Shown: positions 44,486-54,959 of the stretch, one piece after another
Position numbering within the stretch: position 1 is the stretch's first letter
How the letters are laid out: each line of letters begins with the position of its first letter
Assembly: GCF_900111765.1 (NCBI RefSeq)
Contig: NZ_FOIB01000008.1
Coordinates: 1-64,000, forward strand
Origin: Myxococcus fulvus
GTDB taxonomy: Bacteria; Myxococcota; Myxococcia; Myxococcales; Myxococcaceae
Direction: 5' to 3'
DNA: 64,000 bases
The notes under the pieces: generated by a model
Told to the model about the DNA's origin: nothing
The model's database searches: none
Seen by the model: only the letters and a program-made list of their open reading frames with translations
Translations under genes and position numbers: made by a program

Positions 44486-45304
44486 ATGTCCACGCTCGAC
44501 GCGAAGACGCGGGGGCGCACCGCACCCGGAAGGCTGCGCGCGCTCGATGCCTTCCTGTGCCGCTTCGAGCCCACGCTGCTGTCGCGCGTCGACGGCCCGT
44601 GGGCCCGCGCCGTCTTCGTGGACGTGGGCTTCGGCGAACATCCGTGGACGACGCTCGAGAGCGCCGAGGCCTTTCGCGCGCTCCACCCCGAGCTCGTCGT
44701 CATCGGCGTGGAGCTCGATGACGCGCGGGCCCTCGCCGCTCAGTCCCATGCGGGGCCGCGCACCCACTTCCGGCAAGGCGGCTTCGCGCTGCCGCTGTCC
44801 CCGGAGGAGCCCGCCCGCCTCGTGCGGGCCATGAACCTCCTGCGACAGGGCCCCGTGGAGCGCGTCGCCGAGGTGCACCACGCGCTCAGTCGCTTCCTCC
44901 TCCCCTCGGGGCTGCTCGTGGAGGGCAGCTCGGACCCGGAGGGTTCGGTTCTCACCGCGCACCTGCTGCGTCGCTCCGACAGCGCTCCCGATGCGCCCCC
45001 TGTCCGCGAGGCCCTGCTCTTCCACACCGACTTCCGTCAGGGCTTCGCGCCGCTGCTGTTCCGCGACTGGTTGCCTCGTGACTTGCGCCGCCGCGTGCGC
45101 CCCGGTGAGCCCATGCACGCGTTCTTCATGTCCTGGGTCGACACCTGGAAACAGGCTCGCGACGCCGGCCACTCCGCGCCCGCGGACGCCTTCCGCGAGT
45201 CTGTCTCACGTTTGTGTCGGCAGGTGGACGGCGTCTCCTCGGACTCATGGCTGCTCGACTCCGGTTACCTGCTATGGCGGCCGCCGACAGGTGTGGCGTC
45301 CTGA
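44486..45304 (+). CDS. SAM-dependent methyltransferase-like protein
   Basis: This 272-residue protein is divergent from the HExxH gene. It shows a degenerate class-I methyltransferase core: VFVDVGFGEHPWTT near residue 53 in place of the usual glycine-rich loop, VVIGVELDD near 85 as the acidic end of beta-2, and a RVAEVHHALSRFLLPSGLLVEG segment. A full GxGxG is missing, so SAM binding is uncertain. I chose the ATG at 44486 (MSTLDAKTRG) because upstream codons are unbiased; an ATG at 44405 is the other option. Function unknown. Confidence 0.65.
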   Translation: MSTLDAKTRGRTAPGRLRALDAFLCRFEPTLLSRVDGPWARAVFVDVGFGEHPWTTLESAEAFRALHPELVVIGVELDDARALAAQSHAGPRTHFRQGGFALPLSPEEPARLVRAMNLLRQGPVERVAEVHHALSRFLLPSGLLVEGSSDPEGSVLTAHLLRRSDSAPDAPPVREALLFHTDFRQGFAPLLFRDWLPRDLRRRVRPGEPMHAFFMSWVDTWKQARDAGHSAPADAFRESVSRLCRQVDGVSSDSWLLDSGYLLWRPPTGVAS

Positions 45305-45438
45305 CGCATGGGGCCGGGTAACCCCATCCCCATCCACCCCAAGATGATTCGCCCTCCAATGAAGCTGCGCGAAGTGGGAGGGGCAAATGGGGGAGGGGGC
45401 GGATATGGTGTGGGGCCCTCCAACGGGAGACAGCACAG

Positions 45439-46755
45439 GTGCAGGCAGAAGACGTGAAGGTGCAGCAGTCGGCGACAGAGCGCGTGGGAGAGCGGCCGGC
45501 CGCGCTGCTCTTCTCCGCTGGCTTCTATGGAACGCTCGCCGCCGCGCGGTGCTTCGGGCGCAATGGCATCCGCGTCACCGTGGCGGACCCCGGACGGCTG
45601 GGCCCCGCGAGCTGGTCGCGCTTCGTCGGGAATCGCGTGCAGTGCCCTCCCGAGTCCCAGCCCGAGGCGTTCCTCGCGTGGCTCATGGACTTCGGACGCC
45701 GGGCGCCGATGAGCCACGTGCTGTATCCGACGAGCGACGAGCTGGCGTGGCTGGTGTCGGTGCACGCCAAGGAGCTGTCGCGCTACTTCCACCTCTACGA
45801 CCCCGGCATCGACGCCGTGTACGGGCTGCTCAACAAGCGCAAGCTCTTCGAGGCGGGCCAGTCGGTGGGGCTGACGCTGCCGCGCACCTGGTTCCCCGAG
45901 TCCGAGGCGGACCTCGAGAGCATCTCGCGCGAGGCGCGCTTCCCCGTCCTCATCAAGCCGACGACGCAGATCCTCTACTCCACGCACCGCAAGGGCCTGC
46001 CCGTCGCGGAGCCCTCGCAGCTCGTGGAGGAGTACCGCGCCTTCGCGCGCGACGGCTACGCGCCCATGCTGGTGAAGTTCGACCCGGCCGTGGCGCGGCC
46101 CATGGTGCAGGAGTTCCACCCCGAGGCGGCCCAGGGCATCTACAGCCTGTCGGGCTTCGTGGACCGCACCGGCTCGCTGTTCGAGGTGCGCGGCGCCATG
46201 AAGGTGCTCCAGCGTCCGCGCCGGCTGGGCGTGGGCGTGTGCTTCGAGTCCGCCCCGGTGCGCCAGGACCTGGCCGACGGCCTGCGCAAGCTGTGCGCGA
46301 AGCTGGGCTACCACGGCGTCTTCGAGGTGGAGTTCATCCAGACGAAGGACGACTTCCTGCTCATCGACTTCAACCCGCGCTACTACGGGCAGATGGGCTT
46401 CGACATCGCGCGCGGACTGCCGCTGCCGCTCATGGCCTATCACGCGGCGCTGGGTGACTCCGACGCGCTCGAGCGCGTGGGGCAGTCGGCGCGCGCGTGG
46501 ACGGGACGCGGCGAGGTGTTCTGCAACCGCATCGCCCTGGAGATGCTGCTCAACCTCCAGCGGCTGTCCGGCGCGCTGCCCGCCGACGAGGCGAAGCAGT
46601 GGCGGCGCTGGCTGCAGACGCACCGGCAGGTGTCGGTGGACCCGCTCATCGACTCGGATGACCCGATGCCGTCCGCGGTGGAGGTGGCGCAGATCCTCTA
46701 CGGCTCCGCGCGCCACCCGCGCGCCTTCCTGCGGATGATGGTGCTCAACCGCTAG
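45439..46755 (+). CDS. ATP-grasp ligase-like protein
   Basis: This 438-residue cytosolic protein has the ATP-grasp fold. The N-terminal Rossmann-like region (LFSAGFYGTLAAARCFGRNG) resembles the pre-ATP-grasp domain; FPVLIKPT near residue 170 is the nucleotide-binding strand, and EVEFIQTKDDFLLIDFNPRYYGQM near 300 holds the Asp/Asn metal ligands. The family forms amide or ester bonds through an acyl phosphate. The GTG at 45439 has GGGAG nine bases upstream. It converges with the decarboxylase-like gene and is close to glycosyltransferases. The acceptor and acid are unknown. Confidence 0.85.
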   Translation: MQAEDVKVQQSATERVGERPAALLFSAGFYGTLAAARCFGRNGIRVTVADPGRLGPASWSRFVGNRVQCPPESQPEAFLAWLMDFGRRAPMSHVLYPTSDELAWLVSVHAKELSRYFHLYDPGIDAVYGLLNKRKLFEAGQSVGLTLPRTWFPESEADLESISREARFPVLIKPTTQILYSTHRKGLPVAEPSQLVEEYRAFARDGYAPMLVKFDPAVARPMVQEFHPEAAQGIYSLSGFVDRTGSLFEVRGAMKVLQRPRRLGVGVCFESAPVRQDLADGLRKLCAKLGYHGVFEVEFIQTKDDFLLIDFNPRYYGQMGFDIARGLPLPLMAYHAALGDSDALERVGQSARAWTGRGEVFCNRIALEMLLNLQRLSGALPADEAKQWRRWLQTHRQVSVDPLIDSDDPMPSAVEVAQILYGSARHPRAFLRMMVLNR

Positions 46756-46764
46756 CCAGGCCTT

Positions 46765-46794
46765 CGCCGCCCGTGTGTCAGCGCACGGGCGGCG
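46765..46794. terminator. Bidirectional terminator
   Basis: A GC stem of 13 bases with one mismatch (46765-46777 with 46782-46794) and the loop TCAG lies between the convergent ATP-grasp and decarboxylase genes. Confidence 0.7.
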
Positions 46795-46810
46795 GACCTC
46801 GACGGAGCGC

Positions 46811-48259
46811 TCAGGCCGCTTCGGGCTTGCCTGGGCTCTTCGCCACCGTGTCGAGCGCCACCTGGTCCTCGAACGTCTCCGCCCGGCGCAAGAGCCGCGC
46901 CTCACCCGCGTCCAGCGCGATGATGGCCGGCTGCGGATACGAGAAGGACGTCGCGAACGGCACGAAGTACGCGCCCGCGTCCATGATGGCCAGCGTGTCG
47001 CCCTCGACCAGCTCGGGCAGCCGCTTGGCGTGGTACAGCGTGTCGCCCGGCGTGCAGATGGGGCCCACCACCGTGTAGACGCGCTCGGCGGGCGCGTCCG
47101 GCCGGTCCACATGGAAGAGCTGGTGGTACTCGTTGCGCACGCACTCGGCATGGTTCACGCCCGCGTCGAGCACCGCCCACGTCCGGTCCTCGCCCGCCTT
47201 GAGCGTGTGCACGCTGCCGAGCAGGAGCTGCGTGTCGCCCGTCATGGCGCGGCCCGGCTCCAGGAAGATGCGCGGCCGCGCGCGCCCCTTCTTCGCGTAG
47301 TGCGACTCCACCATCTCCACCACGAGCGCCACGTAGCGCGAGATGTCCAGCGACGCCGCCGGGTCTGGCGCCGGCACGTCCCGGAAGAAGGTGAGGTTGA
47401 GGCGCCAGTCGCGCTCGGCGATGTGCTCCACCGACGGCGTGCAGAGGCTGCCGCCCAAATCCAACACCTCCAGGTCCAGCCCCAGCTCCTGGTGCAGCGT
47501 GTCCGTGAAGCCGAGCACCGCCTCCACGAAGCCCGTCAGCTCGCCCTCGGTGCGGATGGTGGCGCCCCGGTGCGCGTGCAGTCCCACCACGTCCAGGTGC
47601 GACGACGCCCGCGCCTGCGCATACGCCCTGAGCGCCGCGCCGCCCGCGATGGGCGTGCCGAACTGCGCCGCCCAGCCGCTGTCGGTGCTCACCCGCACCG
47701 CCACGCGCGGACGCTTGTTCAGCTCCGCCGCGACGCGCGCGAACAGGCCCAGCTCCTCCGCGTGGTTCGCGGCGAGCAGCTGGATGCCCCGGCCGATGGC
47801 CTCGCGCACCGAGGCCTCCGACTTCACCGGGCCGTTGTAGACGATGCGCTCGGGCGCGACGCCCAGCCGCAGCGCCAGCCACAGCTCGTAGGCGGAGATG
47901 ATCTCCGCGCCCACGCCCATCCCGTGCAGCACCTCCAGCACGCCGGGAATCGGGTTCGTCTTGTACGAGTAGAACACCTCGCACCCGCCCGCGCGCCCCG
48001 GGGGCACCGCGAGGAAGCGCTCCACGTTGCGCTTGAGCGCCGCCAGGTGCACCACGTGCAGCGGCGAGCCGAAGCGCTCCACCAGCGACTTGAGCGCCAC
48101 GCCCTCCAGGCTCAGGCCCTGGCCAGGGACATTCTGGAGCCCCCAGTACGACGCGGGAATCTCCGTGCGCGCGGGCGCCATGGCCCGCTGGAGCACGGGC
48201 CGGAGCGTCTGCTTCACCTGACGCTTGGCCGTGCCGACGAAACGACTCTTCAAGCTCAT
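46811..48259 (-). CDS. PLP-dependent fold-III decarboxylase-like protein (DAP/ornithine type)
   Basis: This 482-residue protein has an alanine-racemase-like barrel and a C-terminal beta domain. The pyridoxal-lysine lies in VFYSYKTNPIP near residue 97; GLHAHRG, DLGGSLC and EPGRAMTGDTQLLLG (near 310-325) give the phosphate-binding sites, and GPICTPGDTLY near 400 has the catalytic cysteine. This pattern is typical of LysA and ornithine/arginine decarboxylases. The 45-residue N-terminal extension is not part of the usual enzyme. The ATG overlaps the glycosyltransferase stop by four bases. Linked to sugar-modifying neighbours, it may act on an amino acid derivative. Confidence 0.85.
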   Translation of the reverse strand: MSLKSRFVGTAKRQVKQTLRPVLQRAMAPARTEIPASYWGLQNVPGQGLSLEGVALKSLVERFGSPLHVVHLAALKRNVERFLAVPPGRAGGCEVFYSYKTNPIPGVLEVLHGMGVGAEIISAYELWLALRLGVAPERIVYNGPVKSEASVREAIGRGIQLLAANHAEELGLFARVAAELNKRPRVAVRVSTDSGWAAQFGTPIAGGAALRAYAQARASSHLDVVGLHAHRGATIRTEGELTGFVEAVLGFTDTLHQELGLDLEVLDLGGSLCTPSVEHIAERDWRLNLTFFRDVPAPDPAASLDISRYVALVVEMVESHYAKKGRARPRIFLEPGRAMTGDTQLLLGSVHTLKAGEDRTWAVLDAGVNHAECVRNEYHQLFHVDRPDAPAERVYTVVGPICTPGDTLYHAKRLPELVEGDTLAIMDAGAYFVPFATSFSYPQPAIIALDAGEARLLRRAETFEDQVALDTVAKSPGKPEAA

Positions 48260-49107
48260 GAGACCCGGCCCTGCTTGGGCAGCCACAAGGGCAGCTTCTT
48301 GGCGATGTCGAACGGCAGCGTCCGCATGAGCAGCTGCAGCGCGCGGTACTCCAGCGCGCCGTTGGTCTTGCGGTACTTGCCGTGGATCATCTCGTTGGAC
48401 TGCATCACCAGCGTGCCGTCCTTGCCCAGGTTGTGCATCAGCGAGGGCCGGCCGGTGCGGTAGTGCAGGATGGGGCGGTCCACGTAGACGTGGCCGAAGG
48501 CGCGGATGCCGCGCAGGTAGAAGTCCACGTCCTCGTAGACGGGGATGGACGCGTCGAAGCCGCCCAGCGTCGCGAAGTGCTCGCGGCGCACCATGCACGC
48601 GGAGTTCACGTACAGCGTCCCGCGGAACAGGATGTGCGCCACCGTCCACGCGCTGTTGGGCGTGCTGGCGCCCACCTTGGCGGCCCACTGGAAGTACTCG
48701 CTCTTGTCCTTGAGCCAGTCCGCGTCGTCGCCGAACGGCACCACCCAGCCCACCGCCACGCCCGCGTCGGGGCGCGCGTCCAGCGCGCTCACCATGGCGT
48801 GCAGCGCGCCCTCGGCGAGCATGTCGTCGTCGTCCAGGAAGTGCAGGTAGCGGCCACGGGCCAGCGTCACGCCGTGGTTTCGCACCACCGCGGGGCGACC
48901 CTTGGACGGAGGGTCATTCACCACGTAGCGCACGCGAGAGTCGCCCAGCCCCTCCACCGACGCCCGGGCGGTGCCCTCCGGCGTGTCATCCAACACGATG
49001 ACCTCGACGTGCACCCCCTCCTGGCGGAGCACCGAGCGGATGGCCTCCACCACTTCCTTCTCTCGTCGGTGGGTGGGCATCACCACCGAGACATCGATTG
49101 CGGACAT
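48256..49107 (-). CDS. Family-2 glycosyltransferase
   Basis: This 283-residue protein has the GT-A fold: VSVVMPTHRREKEV at the N-terminus, VEVIVLDDTPEG near residue 37, the metal-binding LHFLDDDDML (DxD) near 93 and FDASIPVYEDVDFYLRG near 190 for acceptor binding. A conserved NSACMVRREHF segment matches GT2 sugar transferases of exopolysaccharide and O-antigen pathways. It starts a two-gene operon with the decarboxylase-like protein. The donor sugar is unknown. Confidence 0.9.
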   Translation of the reverse strand: MSAIDVSVVMPTHRREKEVVEAIRSVLRQEGVHVEVIVLDDTPEGTARASVEGLGDSRVRYVVNDPPSKGRPAVVRNHGVTLARGRYLHFLDDDDMLAEGALHAMVSALDARPDAGVAVGWVVPFGDDADWLKDKSEYFQWAAKVGASTPNSAWTVAHILFRGTLYVNSACMVRREHFATLGGFDASIPVYEDVDFYLRGIRAFGHVYVDRPILHYRTGRPSLMHNLGKDGTLVMQSNEMIHGKYRKTNGALEYRALQLLMRTLPFDIAKKLPLWLPKQGRVS

Positions 49108-49255
49108 GTCAGGCTTATATGCGTTCGCGCCGGGGCCTGAGAAGACGCCTCCGGGTTGGCGCCGGCGCCAGGCTTGCGCGCACGCCTGCTCCACGCGCAA
49201 GGGTTGCGGGAAGGTGCGTTCTCAAAATGGATGAGCTTGAGAAGCGGCGCGGGCG

Positions 49256-49510
49256 TCAGTAGCTCGCCACCGCGAAATCGAAGTCGTCGGAATCCCACCC
49301 GGGGTCCTGGTCGACCTGCCGGGAAATCGCCGTCCATGGGGCAACGGTGTCCTGCTCGGCGAGGCGGGCCTCCACTCGGGGGCTCCGCATCGCCAGGCCC
49401 TGGCCATCCCACTCGCGGCCCCCCAGCCGGGCGCGGGGCGAGGTGTCCTGGACCTCCACGTCGGCATGGGCCAGCCGGTCCATCCAGGGCTGCAGGCAGT
49501 CTCTCGCCAT
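49256..49510 (-). CDS. Small acidic protein of unknown function
   Basis: This is an 84-residue hydrophilic protein with no signal peptide. It ends with an acidic-aromatic tail (DSDDFDFAVASY). GGCGGA precedes the ATG at 49510, and codon bias in this span is coding-like. No family is recognised. It lies 190 bases from the divergent bpt gene. Confidence 0.55.
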   Translation of the reverse strand: MARDCLQPWMDRLAHADVEVQDTSPRARLGGREWDGQGLAMRSPRVEARLAEQDTVAPWTAISRQVDQDPGWDSDDFDFAVASY

Positions 49511-49700
49511 GTGCTTCCGCCTTCGCGTGGGGGTCGACGGGGAGAGGTTGCAGTCGTCATGCCATGGGCCTGGTAGGGCGGGGGGCCGTCGGACGCGTGA
49601 CAGGAGGGCATGCGGGGCGCGGCTTTCCGGCCGCGGGGCGTGCCGGCGCCCTCGGGCGACTTGACGCCGGACCGGGGGCCGGACAGGAACATGGACGGAC

Positions 49701-50471
49701 ATGGCCCTCCTGCTGGCACACGACGTCGAGCCCCCGCGCCCCTGCAGCTACCTGCCCGAGCGGCAGGCGTCGCTGGAGAACCTGGTGCTGCGGGACGTGT
49801 CGCCGAAGGAGTACGAGCACCTGCTGGTGCGCGGCTGGCGGCGCTTCGGGCCGGTGTACTTCCGGCCCGCCTGCGCGGACTGCCAGGAGTGTGTGTCGCT
49901 GCGTGTCCCGGTGGAGGGCTTCCGGCCCAACCGCAGCCAGCGTCGGGCCCGGGCCGCGTGCGCCCATTTGAGGGTGGAGGTCGGTGTCCCCAAGGCCGAC
50001 GAGGAGCGGCTGGCGCTCTACCGGGACTGGCACGCGGAGCGCGAGGCCTCGCGGGAGTGGGAGCCCTCGCCGCTCACCGTGCGCGAGTACTCGCTCCAGT
50101 TCTCCTTCCCGCACCCCTCCGCGCGCGAGGTGGCCTGGTACGACGACGCAGCCGAGGGCGGCCCGCGGCTGGTGGCGCTGGGCATCTGCGACGAGACGCC
50201 GCACGCGTGGAGCGCGGTGTATTTCTTCTACGACCCGGACTACGCGCGGCTGTCCCCGGGCACGGCCAATGTGGTGTTCCAGGTGGAGCTGGCGAAGGCG
50301 CGGGGCATCCCCCACGTGTACCTGGGCTTCCGCGTCCAGGCGTGCGCGTCCCTGCGCTACAAGGGCGGCTTCCGTCCGCACGAGCTGCTCCAGGGGCGGC
50401 CCGCGCTGGACGCCGAGCCCACGTGGGTGCCCGCCTCCGACGCGCCGGAGCCCGAGCCCGTCGGGCCCTGA
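49701..50471 (+). CDS. bpt: Bacterial leucyl/arginyl-tRNA--protein transferase (Bpt/Ate type)
   Basis: This 256-residue enzyme attaches leucine or arginine to protein N-termini, creating degradation signals read by ClpS. It has the family pattern PCSYLPERQASLENLVL near residue 14, RRFGPVYFRPACADCQECVSLRVPV near 45-70 with the two conserved CxxC pairs, and NRSQRRARAAC at the end of the first half. The C-terminal half has the GNAT-like fold (YYFFYDPDY-type, GIPHVYLGF, RYKGGFRPHELL). Stand-alone, cytosolic, and converging with the hydrolase gene. Confidence 0.92.
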   Translation: MALLLAHDVEPPRPCSYLPERQASLENLVLRDVSPKEYEHLLVRGWRRFGPVYFRPACADCQECVSLRVPVEGFRPNRSQRRARAACAHLRVEVGVPKADEERLALYRDWHAEREASREWEPSPLTVREYSLQFSFPHPSAREVAWYDDAAEGGPRLVALGICDETPHAWSAVYFFYDPDYARLSPGTANVVFQVELAKARGIPHVYLGFRVQACASLRYKGGFRPHELLQGRPALDAEPTWVPASDAPEPEPVGP

Positions 50472-50481
50472 GCCGCGTGGG

Positions 50482-51381
50482 TCAGCCCGCGCCCAGCAGG
50501 GCCCGGTCGAAGTGCTCACGGAGCCGGCGCGCGTACTCCTCCGGGGCCACGCGGGCGTACTCGCCATGGCCCGCGCCCTCGACGACCCACAGCGTCTTGG
50601 GCTCGCAGGCCGCGCGGAACAGGCTGGCCTGGAGCTTGGCCGGCGCGTCCGGGTCCACGTCGCCGTTGACGAGCAGCAGCGGGCGGCCCTTGAGCTGGCA
50701 CATGCCGTCGATGGGGCGCACCGCGTCCACGTCCACGCCCGCGCGGCGCAGCGTCCACAGCACGGGCTCCGCGCTCAAGGCGCCCCACTTGCCGTAGCCC
50801 GAGTACACGTCCGCCTCCAGCGCGGGGTACGCGCCCGCGGCGGCCACCGCCTTCACGCGCGCGTCGTGCTCGGCCACCAGCAGCGCGGTGGTGCCGCCCA
50901 TGGAGAAGCCGAAGAGCCCTAGCCGCGCGGGGTCCACGTCCGGCCGGGCCGCCACGAAGTCCAGCGCGGCCGTCACGTCGCGGCGCTCGCGGTCTCCCCA
51001 CGTCACGCGGTCTCCGCCGCTCTCGCCATGCGCGCGCAGGTCGAACAGCAGCACGCCGTAGCCGGCCCGGGCCAGCGCGCGCGCCTCGAAGAGCAGCTGC
51101 GCGCGGTTGTCCGCGAAGCCATGCACCAGCACCACCGCGGCGCGGTTGTTCGAGGGCACGTACCAGCCGCGCAGCGTCAGCCCGTCCGTGTTGGTGAAGG
51201 CGACGTCCCGCATCGCGTCCAGCTCCGGCGTGGCGGACGGCCGCGTCACCGGCACATGGGGTGGGTGCAACAGGCCCTGGCCGATGCGGTGCCCCTTCAC
51301 GAAGAGCAGCCCCATGGACGCGAGCACGCCGAGGAGCAGGACCAGGGGGACGAGGAGTCGTGGGCGGAGCGCGGTCATCAC
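50482..51381 (-). CDS. Alpha/beta hydrolase, N-terminally anchored
   Basis: This 299-residue protein begins with one hydrophobic helix (LLVPLVLLLGVLASMGLLFV), so it is membrane-anchored with its catalytic part outside. The hydrolase fold is clear: AAVVLVHGFADN (oxyanion) near residue 82, the nucleophile in GLFGFSMGGTTALL near 160, an acid in LLVNGDVDPDAP near 240 and the histidine in VEGAGHGEY near 270. It may be an esterase or lipase. The substrate is unknown. Its divergent neighbour is a glycosyltransferase. Confidence 0.88.
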   Translation of the reverse strand: MMTALRPRLLVPLVLLLGVLASMGLLFVKGHRIGQGLLHPPHVPVTRPSATPELDAMRDVAFTNTDGLTLRGWYVPSNNRAAVVLVHGFADNRAQLLFEARALARAGYGVLLFDLRAHGESGGDRVTWGDRERRDVTAALDFVAARPDVDPARLGLFGFSMGGTTALLVAEHDARVKAVAAAGAYPALEADVYSGYGKWGALSAEPVLWTLRRAGVDVDAVRPIDGMCQLKGRPLLLVNGDVDPDAPAKLQASLFRAACEPKTLWVVEGAGHGEYARVAPEEYARRLREHFDRALLGAG

Positions 51382-51546
51382 GGAGCGTGACAGGGCAAGG
51401 CGCCCGGCGGTCTGCCCGGGTGCCGGCGGAGCGTACGCCGGGCCGCGAGCGATGTGTCGCCAGGAGACGTTCCACCCGTCCGTCTTGTTGGCGGGCGTGA
51501 CACCCTTGGGTTACGGTGCACCCGCCTTCAGGGAGTGGGGGGCTGG

Positions 51547-52701
51547 ATGCTGGTGCCGGTGCCACGAGACGCCTCGAAAGACCCTGGGAGGAAGCGAGTG
51601 CTGTTCACGCTCGTGTTCCTGGGCGGAGGCGGCATCGAGCGCTCGGTGTGCAACGTCCTCGCGGGCCTGGACCCGCGGCGCTTCGCCACCCGGCTGTTCT
51701 TCCACCACCGGCCTCCGCCGGGGCGCGAGGACCGGCTGCCCGCGAACACCGAGGTCTCCTGGGCCACCGACTCCTACGACTACCACCGGCAGAACCTGCC
51801 CCTGTACCTGTGGCACCTGTTGCGCCACGCCCGCGAAGCGGACGTCATCGTCGCGGGGCAGGAGGGGAGAGCGGCGCTGTTGGCCTGCCTGGCCGGGAAG
51901 CTGCTCGGCAAGCCCGTGGTGGGGATGATCCACTTCGACTGGGGCGCCTTCCACCAGGAGCAGCCCCGCCGCCAGCTGTGGGGGTTGCGGCTGCTCTACC
52001 CGCGCATGCAGCGCATCGTCGCGTGTGGCCATGACACGGCGCGCTCCTTCCAGTCCCTGGTCCCCGTGCCCGAGGAGAAGCTGCAGGTCATCCCCAACTT
52101 CGTGGACGGCGACGTGGTGCGCGCCGCCGCGGACGCGCCGGTGCCGGACTGGGCGGGCCCCGTCTTCGAGCGCCCGGTGGTCATCGCCGTGGGCCGGCTG
52201 GAGCCCCAGAAGGGCTTCGACGTGCTCATCCGCGCCCATGCCCTGGCCAGGCAGAAGGGCGTGGACCACCACCTGCTCATCCTGGGCGTCGGCTCGCTGG
52301 AGGCCGAGCTGAAGGCCCTGGTGCGCTCGCTGGGGGTGGAGTCGAGCGTGTTCATGCCGGGCTTCGCGTCCAATCCGCACGCGCTGATGCGCCGCGCGGC
52401 GGTGTTCGCGCTGTCCTCCCGGTTCGAGGGGCTGCCCATGGTGCTCCTGGAGGCGCTCGCCCTGGGGTGCCCGGTGGTGAGCACCGACTGCCCGTCCGGC
52501 CCCGCGGAGGTGCTGGAGAATGGGCGGCACGGCGTGCTGGTTCCAGTGGAGGACGCCCCGGCGCTGGCGGAGGCGCTGGCCCGCGCGGTCTCGGACGAGG
52601 TGCACCGCAAGGACCTGTCCCGGAAGGCCCGGGCCCGCGCGGAGGAGCTGTCCTCGGCCAAGGCGCTGGGGGCCTGGGAGTCGCTCCTGGACTCGCTCTG
52701 A
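51547..52701 (+). CDS. Family-4 glycosyltransferase
   Basis: This 384-residue protein has the GT-B fold: an N-terminal LVFLGGGGIERSVCNVLAGL, the switch VIAVGRLEPQKGFDVLIRA near residue 212 at the domain junction, and the EX7E motif in FEGLPMVLLEALALGCPVVSTD near 300. The C-terminal helix ends the protein. It probably transfers a sugar from a nucleotide donor. The ATG at 51547 has a G-run four bases upstream. GlnRS follows 50 bases later on the same strand but is unrelated in function. Confidence 0.9.
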   Translation: MLVPVPRDASKDPGRKRVLFTLVFLGGGGIERSVCNVLAGLDPRRFATRLFFHHRPPPGREDRLPANTEVSWATDSYDYHRQNLPLYLWHLLRHAREADVIVAGQEGRAALLACLAGKLLGKPVVGMIHFDWGAFHQEQPRRQLWGLRLLYPRMQRIVACGHDTARSFQSLVPVPEEKLQVIPNFVDGDVVRAAADAPVPDWAGPVFERPVVIAVGRLEPQKGFDVLIRAHALARQKGVDHHLLILGVGSLEAELKALVRSLGVESSVFMPGFASNPHALMRRAAVFALSSRFEGLPMVLLEALALGCPVVSTDCPSGPAEVLENGRHGVLVPVEDAPALAEALARAVSDEVHRKDLSRKARARAEELSSAKALGAWESLLDSL

Positions 52702-52751
52702 AAGGAATCCCTTGCCGGCCCCGGGCGGCTTCACGAGGATTCGCCCCCATC

Positions 52752-54434
<1,683 letters not shown>

Positions 54435-54448
54435 TCGAGGGCGCACGC

Positions 54449-54844
54449 TCAGGGTGTCGCCGGGCCCTTGCCGGGCGGCACCCTGCACGCGGCGTGTCCC
54501 AGGATGACGTCCCCGTCGACGGTGCTCGTGGGCGTGGGCGTCCAGCCCGCCTCGAGCCGGGCGTCCAGGAGCTCATCGGCGCTGGGTCGACGGTCCCACA
54601 CGGAGACCGCATTCACACCGCCCAGTCAGGTGGTGTCGAAGACGAGGTAGCCCCCGTCCTTCCAGGGCAGCACCACGTCGTGGGTGAACTCGTCCTGGAC
54701 CACCACCTCCGCCACGTCGCGCGGCGGCGTGCTGGCGAAGCCCCAGCGCACCACGTCCTGGAGCAGGGTGAGCGGGGCGAGCTCACGCTCCAGCGCCGAG
54801 CGCGCCTCGGGGGACAAGCCAACCCTGTCGTTCAGCGTGAGCAT
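54449..54844 (-). pseudogene. Small unknown gene interrupted by an in-frame TGA
   Basis: From ATG 54844 (preceded by CCGGGG) the frame encodes 72 residues, ending WKDGGYLVFDTT and then TGA at 54628-54626. The same frame continues with 58 well-biased codons (LGGVNAVSVWDRRPSADELL and so on) to a second TGA at 54451-54449, only 14 bases from the convergent glnS stop. High third-position G/C in the extension suggests it was recently coding. I call it a nonsense-mutated gene or a sequencing error. Readthrough or recoding is less likely. No family is recognised. Confidence 0.6.
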
Positions 54845-54905
54845 GGCCCCGGCAGCGTAGACCAGCTCCGGGCGCGGACGCACGCCGGGCCCCGCGCGGC
54901 CGTCC

Positions 54906-54931
54906 CCTCCGCCCGAGGGGCCGGGCGGAGG
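54906..54931 (-). terminator. Hairpin downstream of the M4 protease gene
   Basis: A perfect 10-bp GC stem (54906-54915 with 54922-54931) with a six-base loop lies 29 bases past the protease stop. Confidence 0.55.
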
Positions 54932-54959
54932 AGGAGGCCGCGAGGGCGGGTGTCACGTC

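Noticed and set aside
54626..54628. TGA as a selenocysteine codon
   Set aside because: No obvious SECIS-like stem-loop follows within 40 bases, the preceding residues do not resemble a redox site, and a nonsense mutation is simpler.
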